Part shown: in pieces, positions 16,221 through 25,448 of the stretch
Layout of the letters: the number at the start of each line of letters is the position of its first letter
Numbering within the stretch: position 1 is the first letter of the stretch
Assembly: GCA_021325435.1 (NCBI GenBank)
Contig: JAJPHE010000115.1
Location: 62,001-126,000 of the forward strand
Length of the DNA: 64,000 nucleotides
Reading direction: 5' to 3'
DNA from: Actinomycetota bacterium
GTDB lineage: Bacteria > Actinomycetota > Acidimicrobiia > Acidimicrobiales > JAJPHE01
Program-made: the position numbers and the translations under genes
The notes under the pieces: generated by a model
Seen by the model: only the letters and a program-made list of their open reading frames with translations
What the model was told of the DNA's origin: nothing
Databases searched by the model: none

Positions 16221-18506
16221 ATGGCGACGGTCACCCCCACCACCCCCCTGGAGCTAATCGACAAGGTCTACGGGAGCCTCACCGAGCGGGTGGCGATCGG
16301 CCGCCGGCGCCTGGGCCGCCCCCTCACCCTGGCCGAGAAGATCCTCTTCAACCACCTGGCCGACCCCGAGCACCAGGAGCTCGAGCGGGGCCGTAGCTAT
16401 GCCGAGCTCTACCCCGACCGGGTAGCCATGCAGGACGCCACCGCCCAGATGGCCCTCCTGCAGTTCATGACCGCCGGGCTGGCCCGGGTGGCGGTGCCGA
16501 CAACAGTCCATTGCGACCACCTCATCCAGGCTCGGGTGGGAGCCAAGGAGGACCTCGCCGTCGCCGAGGACGTGAACGCCGAGGTCTACCAATTCCTGCG
16601 TAGCGCGTCCGAGCGTTACGGCATCGGCTTCTGGAAGCCGGGCTCGGGCATCATCCACCAGGTCGTGCTGGAGCAGTACGCCTTCCCCGGCGGCATGATC
16701 ATCGGCACCGACAGCCACACTCCGAACGCCGGGGGCCTGGCCATGATCGCCGTCGGGGTCGGCGGGGCCGACGCCGTCGACGTGATGGTGGGCGGCACCT
16801 TCGGCGTGCGATGGCCGAAGCTGATCGGGGTGCGCCTGACCGGGTCGCTGTCCGGGTGGACGGCGCCCAAGGACATCATCCTCAAGGTCGCCGAGATCCT
16901 CACCGTGAAGGGCGGCACCGGCGCCATCGTCGAGTACTTCGGCCCGGGCGCCGACAGCATCAGCGGCACCGGCAAGGCGACCATCTGCAACATGGGCGCG
17001 GAGATCGGCGCCACCTGCTCCCTGTTCCCCTACGACGACCACTCGGGGCGCTACCTCAAGGCCACCGGGCGCGAGGCGTTCGCCGACCGGGCGGACCGGG
17101 TCATCGAGGACCTCCGGGCCGACTCCGAGGTCGACTCAGACCCCGAGCGCTTCTTCGACCGGGTCATCGAGATCGACCTGTCCGCCCTCGAGCCCCACAT
17201 CGTCGGCCCCCACACTCCGGATCTGGCCCGCCCCGTGTCGGCCATGGGCTCCGAAGCCCGCGAGAAGGGCTGGCCGGTGGAGCTGACCAACTGCCTGGTC
17301 GGCTCGTGCACCAACTCCTCCTACGAGGACATCACCCGGGCGGCCAGCGTGGCCCGGCAGGCCTCGGCCCGGGGGCTGCGGGCCCGGGTTCCCCTCCTCG
17401 TCACGCCGGGGTCCGAGCGGGTGCGAGCCACCATCGAACGAGACGGGCTGCTGGCCGACCTCGAGGCCATCGGTGCGACGGTTCTCGCCAACGCCTGCGG
17501 TCCCTGCATCGGCCAGTGGAAGCGCGACGACATCGCCGAGGGCGAGGCCAACTCCATCCTGACGTCGTACAACCGCAACTTCCCCAAGCGAAACGACGGC
17601 AACGCCGCCACCCTCGCCTTCATGGGGTCGCCGGAGATCGTGGTGGCCTACGCCCTAACCGGCACGCTCGACTTCAACCCCCTGACCGACGGGGTGGACG
17701 GCGTCCTGCTGGAGCCGCCGGTGGGCGAAGAGTTGCCCTCGCGGGGGTTCGAGAGTGGGGACGCCGGCTATGTGGCTCCCCCCGAGGACGGCAGCCAGGT
17801 GGAGGTGGTGGTTCATCCGAGCAGCACCCGGCTGCAGCTGCTCGAGCCCTTCTCGCCCAGCCCGGAGGCGGCGCTCACCGAACTGCCGATCCTGCTCAAG
17901 GCCCAGGGCAAGTGCACCACCGACCACATCTCGGCGGCGGGCCCGTGGCTTCGTTACCGCGGCCACCTCGACAACATCTCGTCCAACCTCTTCCTCGGCG
18001 CGGTCAACGCCTTCACCGGCGAGGCCGGCGCCGGACGCTGCCCAGTGCACGGCCAGATTGAGCCCTACCCCGACTGCGCCCGGCACTGCCGCGAGGCGGG
18101 AGTCAGCTGGGTGGCGGTCGGCGACGAGAACTACGGCGAAGGGTCTTCCCGTGAGCACGCGGCCATGGAGCCCCGGTTCATGGGGTGCCGGGCCATCTTC
18201 GCCCGCTCCTTCGCCCGCATCCACGAGACCAACTTGAAGAAGCAGGGCGTGCTCGCTCTGACGTTCTCCGACCCCGCCACCTACGACCAGATCGGGGAGG
18301 AGGACCGCATCTCCATCCTCGGGCTGGACGGGCTGGCCCCGGACCGACCCGTCGAGTGCCGGATCACCAAGCCGGACGGGACCACCGTCGACTTCACCGC
18401 CACCCACACCATGTCCGAGGAGCACATCGCCTGGTATCGGGCCGGCTCGGCCCTCAACCTCATCCGCGAGAAGACCGCGCCGAGCCCGCGCCGTCACCGG
18501 GGCTGA
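16221..18506 (+). CDS. aconitate hydratase
   Basis: This 761-residue enzyme interconverts citrate and isocitrate through cis-aconitate in the TCA cycle. Its order of motifs follows mitochondrial-type aconitase. The DSHTPNAGG segment comes early. The [4Fe-4S] ligand cysteines occur as [10 protein letters not shown] and then [10 protein letters not shown]. The swivel domain carries [19 protein letters not shown], with the active-site Ser, and then [14 protein letters not shown]. The ATG at 16221 follows AAGGAGA at 16207-16213. An upstream in-frame ATG at 16182 lies inside the promoter and is rejected. It is divergent from a GntR regulator, whereas many actinobacteria place a TetR-type AcnR next to acn. 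A short hairpin overlaps its stop codon. Confidence 0.95.
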   Translation: MATVTPTTPLELIDKVYGSLTERVAIGRRRLGRPLTLAEKILFNHLADPEHQELERGRSYAELYPDRVAMQDATAQMALLQFMTAGLARVAVPTTVHCDHLIQARVGAKEDLAVAEDVNAEVYQFLRSASERYGIGFWKPGSGIIHQVVLEQYAFPGGMIIGTDSHTPNAGGLAMIAVGVGGADAVDVMVGGTFGVRWPKLIGVRLTGSLSGWTAPKDIILKVAEILTVKGGTGAIVEYFGPGADSISGTGKATICNMGAEIGATCSLFPYDDHSGRYLKATGREAFADRADRVIEDLRADSEVDSDPERFFDRVIEIDLSALEPHIVGPHTPDLARPVSAMGSEAREKGWPVELTNCLVGSCTNSSYEDITRAASVARQASARGLRARVPLLVTPGSERVRATIERDGLLADLEAIGATVLANACGPCIGQWKRDDIAEGEANSILTSYNRNFPKRNDGNAATLAFMGSPEIVVAYALTGTLDFNPLTDGVDGVLLEPPVGEELPSRGFESGDAGYVAPPEDGSQVEVVVHPSSTRLQLLEPFSPSPEAALTELPILLKAQGKCTTDHISAAGPWLRYRGHLDNISSNLFLGAVNAFTGEAGAGRCPVHGQIEPYPDCARHCREAGVSWVAVGDENYGEGSSREHAAMEPRFMGCRAIFARSFARIHETNLKKQGVLALTFSDPATYDQIGEEDRISILGLDGLAPDRPVECRITKPDGTTVDFTATHTMSEEHIAWYRAGSALNLIREKTAPSPRRHRG

Positions 18507-18521
18507 GGGCCGCAGCCCTCA
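18504..18521. terminator. Hairpin containing both convergent stop codons
   Basis: TGAGGGC (18504-18510) and GCCCTCA (18515-18521) form a perfect 7-bp stem with a CGCA loop. The first TGA is the aconitase stop, and the last TCA is the gatD stop on the other strand. The hairpin is symmetrical and could help end both transcripts. There is no T-tract, so intrinsic termination would be weak. Confidence 0.45.
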
Positions 18522-19340
18522 CCGCCGGCGGCCCCACCTCCGCAGCGGTCCCCATCGGGCCCCGCCGCCGGCGCCAACGGCGGCGAGGCGCTCGGCCCGC
18601 AGGGCGTTGGCCTCAGCATCTTCGATCGGGTCGAGGGGCCCCACGACAGACTCGAGGATGAGATCGGCCAGGATGGGGTTGCGGGCCATCACCGGGCCGT
18701 GCATGTAGGTGCCGACCACCCGGCCGGACACGGCGCCCTCGCTGCGGTCCCCCGCCCCGTTGCCGACCCCCGACACGACCTGCCCCAGGGGGGTCACCCC
18801 CGGGCCGAGGGTGGTGACCCAGCGGTGGTTCTCGTAGCCGGTGAGGGTGGGCAACCCCCGGGCGCCCAGCGCCGCCGTGGGGGTGGAGACCACCTCCCCG
18901 ACCGCCCGTCGGCCCCGCCCCCGGTCGGTGACGGCGTCGATGAGACCCAGGCCGTCGCGGGGCGTGCCGTCCGCCCCCAGGAACGAGCGGCCGAGGATCT
19001 GAAAGCCGGCGCACACCGCCAGCACCGCGGCTCCGGCTTCCACGGCGCGGGCCAGCGGCTGGCCGTGGGACAGCTCGGCCGCCGCCCGGGCCTGAGGCTT
19101 GTCCTCCCCGCCCCCCAGGCAGTACACGTCGCAGCTGTCGGGCACCGGGGCGCCGGGGTGGACCTCGACCAGCTCGGAGGCGATCTGCCGCCACTCCAGC
19201 CGCCTGGCGAGGATCACGGCGTTGCCGCCGTCCCCGTAGGTGCCGAGCAGCTCGGGGTGGACCACGGCGATCCGTATCGCCGACTCGGTGACCCGGCCGG
19301 CGGCCACCGGCAGCTCGGGCGTCCGCCGCGCCTCAGCCAT
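18519..19340 (-). CDS. gatD: GatD, lipid II isoglutaminyl synthase glutaminase subunit
   Basis: This 273-residue class I glutamine amidotransferase is CobB/CobQ-like. The nucleophile Cys110 lies in VLAVCAGFQILG, and a catalytic His lies in GTYMHGP. GatD releases ammonia from glutamine and passes it to MurT, which amidates the D-Glu of the lipid II stem peptide to D-isoglutamine. The preceding murT gene overlaps it by 8 nt, as usual for this pair. The ATG at 19340 leaves a short non-conserved leader before IRIAVVHPELLGTYGDGGN, the family start. The complex acts at the cytoplasmic membrane during peptidoglycan synthesis in many Gram-positive bacteria. Confidence 0.93.
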   Translation of the reverse strand: MAEARRTPELPVAAGRVTESAIRIAVVHPELLGTYGDGGNAVILARRLEWRQIASELVEVHPGAPVPDSCDVYCLGGGEDKPQARAAAELSHGQPLARAVEAGAAVLAVCAGFQILGRSFLGADGTPRDGLGLIDAVTDRGRGRRAVGEVVSTPTAALGARGLPTLTGYENHRWVTTLGPGVTPLGQVVSGVGNGAGDRSEGAVSGRVVGTYMHGPVMARNPILADLILESVVGPLDPIEDAEANALRAERLAAVGAGGGARWGPLRRWGRRR

Positions 19341-20601
19341 CGGATGACAGAGCCCGCAGCTGCTGGAACGACGTGTAGTTGGCGACGACGTCGACGACGC
19401 CCTCGGAGCTGCCGCCCGAGGCGTCCGAGCCGGCTCTCACCGCCTCGGTCAGGTCGGGCACGGTGACGTGGTCGACCTCCGCGTACCTGAGCCTCACGCC
19501 GAGGTCTCGGCAGCGCTCCCCCGTCGCCACCACCAGCCGCCGGCCGGCGAGGCGCTCGAAGGGCACGTCCCACAGCCACGAGGGGTCGCGCCCGTCGGCC
19601 ACCCGGGCGTTGATGGCGACGACCACCGGCGCCGGCGGCGGCGACAGGATGTCGAAGATCTCCATCCATCCCGCCGGGTTCTTGGACAGCAGCAGCCGGC
19701 AGGAGCGCCCTCCCACCCGCACCACCCGGTAGCGCCCGGTCACCTCGCTCACCGCGGCCATCGCCTCGGCCGCCCGGGCCTCGTCGACGCCGAGGATCGT
19801 CGCCGCGGTGGCGGCCATGGCCGCGTTGGCCCGGTTGGCCCTCCCGGGCAGGCCGAGCTGGAGGGGCACCCGCCGTCCGCCGGTCGTCACCAGCTCTGAT
19901 CCCTCCAGCCACACCTGCGGGTCGGGACGGGACAGGCCGCAGGTCGGACAAGCCCAGGTGTCCGCGTCAAAGGCGATCGTCCCCTCGCATTCCGGGCAGC
20001 CGCTCGCATCCAGCTTCCATGAGGCGCCCGCCGCCACCCACACCACCGTCGGGGCGGCCAGGGCGGCCCACGCCACCAGGGGGTCGTCGGCGTTGGCCAC
20101 CACCGTCGCGTCGGTGAGGCCGCCCACCGCCTGGCGCCAACGGGCGGCCAGCATGCGGACCTCGCTCATGCGATCGAGCTGGTCGCGGCTGAGATTGAGC
20201 AGGCACACGCCGACCGGGCGCACGGCGGCCGCCACCCGGCCCAGGTAGGCCTCGTCCACCTCGAGCACGGCCACCGAGCCCGGCTCGGCGGTCGACAGGG
20301 CCGCGACCAGCCCGGGGGGGAGGTTGGCCCCCCCGAGGTTGGTGACCACCGGATGGGTGGTCACCACGGCCGTGGACAGCAGGCGGGTGGTGGTGGTCTT
20401 GCCGTTGGTGCCGCTAACCAGCACAACCCGGTGGCCGACGGCGAGACGCTCCAGGGCCGAGGGGTCGATGGCCAGGCTGACCCGCCCCCCGATGACGCCG
20501 CCGCTGCCGGCGCCGATCCGCCGCGACACCGCCGACACCGCCGACCCGGCCCGGGCCGCGCCGCGGGTGCGCAAGGGCAGCCGACCGGGCCGGGAGGCCA
20601 C
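19333..20601 (-). CDS. murT: MurT, lipid II isoglutaminyl synthase ATP-dependent subunit
   Basis: This Mur-ligase-like protein has the P-loop VSGTNGKTTTTR, a Mur central domain (LEVDEAYLGRV, NLSRDQLDRM), and the MurT-specific zinc ribbon with two CPxC pairs (CPEC and CPTC) inserted in the central domain. The C-terminal DUF1727-type part contains KNPAGWMEIFD and ends NYTSFQQLRAL. The open frame extends far upstream through the overlapping acyltransferase gene, but that part is not MurT-like. I chose GTG at 20601, which follows GGAGG by 11 nt and gives 422 residues, normal for MurT. A TTG at 20622 is an alternative. Together with GatD it amidates lipid II glutamate. Confidence 0.92.
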   Translation of the reverse strand: MASRPGRLPLRTRGAARAGSAVSAVSRRIGAGSGGVIGGRVSLAIDPSALERLAVGHRVVLVSGTNGKTTTTRLLSTAVVTTHPVVTNLGGANLPPGLVAALSTAEPGSVAVLEVDEAYLGRVAAAVRPVGVCLLNLSRDQLDRMSEVRMLAARWRQAVGGLTDATVVANADDPLVAWAALAAPTVVWVAAGASWKLDASGCPECEGTIAFDADTWACPTCGLSRPDPQVWLEGSELVTTGGRRVPLQLGLPGRANRANAAMAATAATILGVDEARAAEAMAAVSEVTGRYRVVRVGGRSCRLLLSKNPAGWMEIFDILSPPPAPVVVAINARVADGRDPSWLWDVPFERLAGRRLVVATGERCRDLGVRLRYAEVDHVTVPDLTEAVRAGSDASGGSSEGVVDVVANYTSFQQLRALSSDG

Positions 20602-20627
20602 CCCGGCGGTCGCCTCCGGCAAGCCGG

Positions 20628-22013
20628 TCAGGCCTCGACCGGATGGGCGGGCGGGGTGGCCAGCTCGATCTGGCGGGCGGTGGGCCGGCGCCGCCGGCGG
20701 GCCTCGGGCGGCAGCAGGGCGACGATCGCCGCCATGATCCGCTCGGTGTCGGCGTGGGGCTCGTCGTGGGCCAGCTGCGCCGGCTTTCCCACCCGCACCT
20801 GAACCGTCGGCGGGTTGACGATCTGGTGGACGCGGGGGAGCCGCTCCCGCCGGGGCCAGACCAGCTCGGTGCCCCACAACCCGATCGGCACCACGGGCGC
20901 CCCGGTGAGGGCGGCCAGCCGGGCCGCCCCGGTCTTGCCCTTGAGCTCGGGGTCGAAGAACTGCCGGCCGCGGGGGATGGTGCCCTGCGGCAGCACGGCC
21001 ACCAGCTCTCCGGCTTCGAGGGCGACCTGCGCCTCGCGCAGCGGCTGGTCCGACCCGGTCCCCCGCTCGACCCGGATGCCTCCGGCGGCGCGGGCCAGGG
21101 AGCCGACCACCGGCGCGTCGAAGACCTCCTTCTTGCCGAGGAACCGCAGCTTGCGCCCGGCGCCCAGCACGGTGAGCCCGATGGCGGCGGGGTCGAAGTA
21201 GCTCCGGTGGTTGGCGACGATGATGGCAGGGCCCTCGGCGGGGATGTTCTCCCGCCCGGAGATGTCGAAGCGGGCGTAGGGGAACATGGCCGGGTGCGAC
21301 AGCCACTGCACCACGTCCATCGGCTCGATGCCGGCCAGCTTGGGCACGCCGGGTGGGGCGTCGAGGTTCATGACCGGCCACCGTCGCACCACGGCGACGG
21401 CGAGCAGGCGGGGATCCGGGTTGACGGCGACCGGATGGCCGACCGAGCTGAGCAGGGGCACATCGAAGACACTGTCCGAGTAGGCGTAGCTGGCCGACAG
21501 GTCGACCTGGCGGGACTCGGACCAGCGCCTGACCGCAGCCAGCTTCCCCGTGGCCCACACGAACTCCCCCTCGAGGGAGCCGGTGTAGGCGCCGTCTCGC
21601 TCGGCGTAGCGGGTGGCCACGATGTCGTCGAAACCGAGGCGCTCGGCCAGCGGCGCCACCAGGTCGACCGGCGTGGTGGTGGCCAGCACGGTCAGGTGGC
21701 CGGACTCGCGGTGGCGGCGGAGCAGGGGCCGAGCGTAGGGGGCGACGATGGCGTCGAGCTCCTCCGCCGCCTCCTTGCCGGCCTGGCGCACGGTGTCGGC
21801 CGGCCATCCCTTGGCGAACAGGGCGGCGGCCCGAGCCAGCGCCATGGAGGGCAGTGACTCCCCCACCACGTCGTAGAGCCGGTAGAGCAACCGGCCCGAC
21901 CGGGCCCGGCGGCCGTCCACCACCCCGGCGGCGGCAAGGGCCTCGCTGATCAGCGGACCACTGGCCCGGCGCAGGACTGTGCGGTCAAGGTCGAAGAACG
22001 CAGCGACGGCCAC
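20628..22013 (-). CDS. Bifunctional HAD-IB phosphatase / 1-acylglycerol-3-phosphate acyltransferase
   Basis: This 461-residue fusion resembles the mycobacterial PlsC-type proteins. The N-terminal HAD-IB domain (1 to about 215) has intact motif I FFDLDRTVL, motif II TVLATTTP and motif IV YSDSVFDVPLLSSVG. The C-terminal acyltransferase has the HX4D motif NHRSYFD and the motif III element PQGTIPRGRQFF. The likely role is acylation at glycerol sn-2 to make phosphatidic acid; the HAD domain may dephosphorylate an intermediate. It is 26 bp upstream of murT on the same strand and probably co-transcribed with murT-gatD. In contrast to the HAD domain at 7979-10309, both motif I aspartates are conserved. 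Confidence 0.9.
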   Translation of the reverse strand: MAVAAFFDLDRTVLRRASGPLISEALAAAGVVDGRRARSGRLLYRLYDVVGESLPSMALARAAALFAKGWPADTVRQAGKEAAEELDAIVAPYARPLLRRHRESGHLTVLATTTPVDLVAPLAERLGFDDIVATRYAERDGAYTGSLEGEFVWATGKLAAVRRWSESRQVDLSASYAYSDSVFDVPLLSSVGHPVAVNPDPRLLAVAVVRRWPVMNLDAPPGVPKLAGIEPMDVVQWLSHPAMFPYARFDISGRENIPAEGPAIIVANHRSYFDPAAIGLTVLGAGRKLRFLGKKEVFDAPVVGSLARAAGGIRVERGTGSDQPLREAQVALEAGELVAVLPQGTIPRGRQFFDPELKGKTGAARLAALTGAPVVPIGLWGTELVWPRRERLPRVHQIVNPPTVQVRVGKPAQLAHDEPHADTERIMAAIVALLPPEARRRRRPTARQIELATPPAHPVEA

Positions 22014-22071
22014 CCGGAGACGTTATCCCCCGGCCGGGCCACACCCGGCCCCTGCCCTATCGTCACCGGCG

Positions 22072-23001
22072 ATGGAGCTGCGTCAGCTCGCCGCCATCGC
22101 CGCCGTAGCCGACCAGGGCACCTTCTCAGCCGCGGCCGACGCTCTCGGAACGGTGCAGTCCAACGTCTCCGCCCACGTCGCCAACCTCGAGCGCGAGCTC
22201 GGTGTCACCCTGTTCGACCGGTCCGCCGGCCGGCTGACCGAAGAGGGTGAGGCGGTCGTGGCCCGGGCCCGCCGGGTGATGGCGGAGATGGAGGCCCTGC
22301 TGGCCGACGTGGCCGCCGTCCGCCACGACGTGTCGGGCTCGGCCCGCCTCGGCGTCATCGGCACCACGGGGCGGTGGCTGGCGCCCCTCCTTCTCGACGC
22401 CACCGCCGCCCGCTACCCGGGCGTCCGCCTGGCGGTGGTGGAAGGCAACACCACCGTGCTCGAGACCCTGCTGCTGGGCGGGCGCCTCGACCTGGGCGTG
22501 GCCCAGCTGCCGGTGAAGGACGACGACCTGGTGGCGACCCGTCTGTTCGACGAGGACCTGGTGCTGGTGGTGCCGGCGGAGAGTGAGCTCGCCCGCCGGC
22601 GCGAGATCGAGCTGGGCGAGCTGGCCGGCATGCCGCTGCTCCTGCCCCTGCCCGGCACCACCTTGCGTGAGGAGCTGGACGCCGCCGTCCGCCCGGCCGG
22701 ATTCGAGCTGACGCCCAAGGCCGAGCTGGACGGGGTCCGCCTCATCGCCTCGCTTACCTTCGAGGGCCACGGCCCCGCCCTACTACCGGCCACGGCGGTG
22801 CCGGAGTTCCTGCGCGACCGGTGGGCGTCGGTCGCCGTTCGCGGCCTGCCCCGCCGTCAGGTCGGCAAGGTCCTGCGCCGACGAGGGCTGCTGTCGGCCC
22901 CGGCCCGGGCCGTGGCCGAGCTACTCGACGAGCTGGTAGCCGCCGAGCTGACCGCGGGGCGGCCGGGCGAGCGGGGACTGCATCCGGCCGGCAATTCGTA
23001 A
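22072..23001 (+). CDS. LysR family transcriptional regulator
   Basis: This 309-residue protein has the LysR winged helix at residues 1-60 (MELRQLAAIAAVADQGTFSA, then ALGTVQSNVSAHVANLE). A periplasmic-binding-like effector domain follows from about residue 90 (ARLGVIGTTGRWLAP). Length is normal. The ATG at 22072 matches the family N-terminus; the frame is open further upstream, but that part overlaps the start of the divergent acyltransferase gene. LysR proteins commonly control a divergent neighbour, here the HAD-PlsC gene 58 bp away. Target and inducer are not known. Confidence 0.92.
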   Translation: MELRQLAAIAAVADQGTFSAAADALGTVQSNVSAHVANLERELGVTLFDRSAGRLTEEGEAVVARARRVMAEMEALLADVAAVRHDVSGSARLGVIGTTGRWLAPLLLDATAARYPGVRLAVVEGNTTVLETLLLGGRLDLGVAQLPVKDDDLVATRLFDEDLVLVVPAESELARRREIELGELAGMPLLLPLPGTTLREELDAAVRPAGFELTPKAELDGVRLIASLTFEGHGPALLPATAVPEFLRDRWASVAVRGLPRRQVGKVLRRRGLLSAPARAVAELLDELVAAELTAGRPGERGLHPAGNS

Positions 23002-23108
23002 CGTCTTTGTCACTTCCATCCGGCGCAGACCCGACCTATGTTTTCGGCCCGGACGGGGCGCGGCACCCACCGGGGTGAACCCGCCGCCCGGCCACAGGGG
23101 GTGCGGTC

Positions 23109-23342
23109 GTGACCCAGGTGAGCGACATGCACGGTTTCCGGGTCGAGGTGCGCAACCGCTTCGACGGGGGTTGGTCCAGCGGCTACGTGCTGGAGGAGGT
23201 GATCCGCTCCGGCGTCGGGGAGATGTACCGCATCCGGCGCGACTCCGACGGATCGGTTCTACCCGCTCTGTTCGACCGCAGGGACGTCCGCCGGGCCGAC
23301 CCCGGCTTCGTGGTGGACTGGGAGATCGCCAGCGGGTCCTGA
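23109..23342 (+). CDS. small hypothetical protein (77 aa)
   Basis: I do not recognise a family. The protein is soluble and compact, with alternating charged and hydrophobic residues. Segments FRVEVRNRFDGGWSSGYVLE and FDRRDVRRA suggest a small beta-rich domain with a short helix. Start is GTG at 23109, following AGGGGGTG with about 6 nt spacing. Codon bias resembles the neighbours. It lies between LysR and the thiamine-binding protein genes, with no hint of function. Confidence 0.6.
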   Translation: MTQVSDMHGFRVEVRNRFDGGWSSGYVLEEVIRSGVGEMYRIRRDSDGSVLPALFDRRDVRRADPGFVVDWEIASGS

Positions 23343-23405
23343 CCGGAGGCGGGCCGAGGGCCGGGCGGCATCGGAGCACCCTTCCGCCCGATAGCGTCGC
23401 CGCCG

Positions 23406-23708
23406 ATGATCGTCGCATTCTCGGTGACGCCTCTGGGCGTGGGTGATTCGGTCGGAGACCTGGTGGCCGAGGCGGTGGCGGTGGCCCGCCAGAGTGGGCT
23501 CCCGTGTGAGACCAACGCCATGTTCACCAACCTCGAAGGGGAGTGGGACGAGGTCATGGAGGTCGTCAAGGCCTGCGTGGCCAAGGTGGCCGAGGCCGCG
23601 CCACGGGTGAGCCTGGTGCTCAAAGCCGACTACCGGCCGGGCACCACCAACGCCATGGTGACCAAGGTGGCCTCGCTGGAGCGGCGTCTGGGCCGCCCGG
23701 CGGACTGA
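23406..23708 (+). CDS. MTH1187/YqgV family thiamine-binding protein
   Basis: This 100-residue protein matches the DUF77/MTH1187 family of ferredoxin-like fold proteins that bind thiamine or related pyrimidines. Visible family features are the start [38 protein letters not shown] and the [12 protein letters not shown] strand. Full-length members are about 100 residues, as here. It probably senses or buffers a thiamine-related ligand in the cytoplasm. The TGA is only 2 bp from the stop of the convergent coiled-coil gene. Confidence 0.88.
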   Translation: MIVAFSVTPLGVGDSVGDLVAEAVAVARQSGLPCETNAMFTNLEGEWDEVMEVVKACVAKVAEAAPRVSLVLKADYRPGTTNAMVTKVASLERRLGRPAD

Positions 23709-23710
23709 TT

Positions 23711-23965
23711 TCAGGCGGCGGGAGAGGTCTGGTCAGCCGGCACCGCGTCGTGGAAGGCCACCGGCCCTTCAGCGGGTTCCGCCCCTGCGTCGACACTGGC
23801 GGCCAGGTCGGACAGCGCCGCCAACTCCGTCTGCAACTGGTCGATCTCGACCTGGATGGCGGCGGCGTCGGACTTCCTGCCCTGCACGCTCGCCCGCTCG
23901 CGTCGTTCGACCAGCTCGATCAGCTGGAGCTCGAGACCAACGGCGTGGTCCTCGCCAGAGTTCAT
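23711..23965 (-). CDS. small coiled-coil protein (84 aa)
   Basis: I do not recognise a family. The ATG at 23965 follows AGGAGG with about 8 nt spacing and gives 84 residues; a longer open frame to 24133 overlaps the divergent MFS gene. Residues about 8-52 have heptad-like hydrophobic spacing (LELQLIELVERRERASVQG, then IQVEIDQLQTELAALSDL), predicting one or two helices in a coiled coil. The tail is acidic and proline/alanine-rich. Function is unknown. Confidence 0.65.
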   Translation of the reverse strand: MNSGEDHAVGLELQLIELVERRERASVQGRKSDAAAIQVEIDQLQTELAALSDLAASVDAGAEPAEGPVAFHDAVPADQTSPAA

Positions 23966-24020
23966 CGTTTGAGCCTCCTGTCCCACCCGGTTCGTTCCCC
24001 GGCCCGGCTCGTCACACACC

Positions 24021-25448
24021 GTGGCAATGTCTGGAACGTCGTCTGAGTCGGCGGGCGTCCTGCTCGCCGTATCGGCGGGCCTGGCGCTGGCCACGGTGAA
24101 CAGCACGATCGTGAACGTGGCCCTTCCGGCCATCGGCCGTCACCTCCACGCCGATCTCGTCCTGCTCCAGTGGGTGGTGAACTCGTTCACCCTCGTCTAC
24201 TGCGCTCTGCTGCTGCCCGCCGGCCCCGTCGGAGACCGGATCGGTCGCCGCCGGCTCCTCCTCGGCGGCATGTCGGTGTTCGCCGCCGGCTCGGTCGCCT
24301 GCGCCGTAGCCCCTGACATCACCTCGCTGATCGGGGGCCGGGTCCTCCAGGGAATCGGGGGCTCGGCCATCGTGCCCGGCGGCCTCGCCCTCCTCGCCCG
24401 CCAGTTCGGCGAGCCGGCGGCGCGGGCCCGGGCCCTCGGGGTGTGGGCGGGGGTGGCCAGCCTGGGCCTCGCCGTGGGGCCCGTCGTAGGTGGTGTGCTG
24501 ATCAGCGGGTTCGGGTGGCGGTCGGTCTTCTGGCTGCTGTCGGGGTTGGCCGCGGCCAGCGTGGTGATGGTCCGCCGGCTGGTGCCCGAGCGACTGCACG
24601 GCGCCGATCCGCAGGCGGCGCCGTTCGACTGGCCCGGTGCCCTGTTGGGGGGCATCTGGCTGGCGGCCCTCTCCTTCGCCCTCATCGAGGCCCACGAGTA
24701 CGGGTGGAGCTCGCCGGAGGTCCTCGGCGCCCTCGGCGTGACGGCGGCGTCGCTGGCGGGGTTCGTGCGGGCCGAGCAGCGCCGGCCGCCGCAACGCCCG
24801 CCGCTGATGCCCCTCGGCGTCTGGCGGTCCCGATCGTTCATCGCCGCCAACCTCGGCGGCCTCGCCTACTTCCTGTCCCTGTTCGGCATCCTCTTCTTCT
24901 TCAGCCTCTACCTGCAGCAGCAACGGGGCGACTCGGCCCTGGCCGCCGGCTTGCTGTTCCTTCCGCTGACCGTCGTCATGGCGGTGCTCGGGCCGGTGGC
25001 GGGCCGGTTGGTCGCCCGGATCGGGGTCCGTCCCGTCGTCACCGTCGGCTTCGCCGTCGCCGGGTGTGGCTGTCTCGCCCTCGCCGCCCTACCGGGCGGA
25101 AGCGGGCACGTCGACCTCGAGCTCCGCCTGCTGCTGACGGGCGTCGGCTTCGGCCTCATGAGCACCCCGATGACCACGGCGGCGATGGGTTCCCTGCCGC
25201 CGGCCGCCGGCGGTCTGGCCTCGTCGCTGTACAACGCGTCGCGCCAAGCGGGCGCCGTCATGGGAGTGGCGCTGCTCGGAGCGGTGCTCACCGCCCGCCA
25301 GGCGTCGGTCCGCCGGCACCACCCCGGCGGGGCGGCGGCGTTCCTGTCCGGCCTGCACTCAGCGATGCTCGTGGCCGGGCTGATGCTGCTGGGCTCGGCA
25401 ATGCTGAGCTGGCGGCTGCTGCGGGGTTCCGGCGGTCCGATCAGTTGA
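24021..25448 (+). CDS. MFS transporter, DHA2 (14-TM) drug:H+ antiporter type
   Basis: This protein of about 475 residues has many hydrophobic segments. The MFS motif A appears after TM2 as GDRIGRRRLLL, motif B follows TM3 as GGRVLQGIGGSAIVPG, and the motif C region is GLAVGPVVGGVL. Length and the extra central helices fit the DHA2 family of proton-driven exporters, similar to EmrB/QacA proteins. The start could be GTG at 24021 or ATG at 24027; neither has a clear Shine-Dalgarno. Its last 8 nt overlap the end of the convergent acyl-CoA ligase gene. The substrate is unknown. Confidence 0.9.
   Translation: MAMSGTSSESAGVLLAVSAGLALATVNSTIVNVALPAIGRHLHADLVLLQWVVNSFTLVYCALLLPAGPVGDRIGRRRLLLGGMSVFAAGSVACAVAPDITSLIGGRVLQGIGGSAIVPGGLALLARQFGEPAARARALGVWAGVASLGLAVGPVVGGVLISGFGWRSVFWLLSGLAAASVVMVRRLVPERLHGADPQAAPFDWPGALLGGIWLAALSFALIEAHEYGWSSPEVLGALGVTAASLAGFVRAEQRRPPQRPPLMPLGVWRSRSFIAANLGGLAYFLSLFGILFFFSLYLQQQRGDSALAAGLLFLPLTVVMAVLGPVAGRLVARIGVRPVVTVGFAVAGCGCLALAALPGGSGHVDLELRLLLTGVGFGLMSTPMTTAAMGSLPPAAGGLASSLYNASRQAGAVMGVALLGAVLTARQASVRRHHPGGAAAFLSGLHSAMLVAGLMLLGSAMLSWRLLRGSGGPIS

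Noticed and set aside
20602-21807. N-terminal extension of MurT to 824 residues
   Set aside because: It overlaps the HAD-PlsC gene on the same strand in another frame and has no Mur similarity; the MurT family start fits 20601 or 20622.
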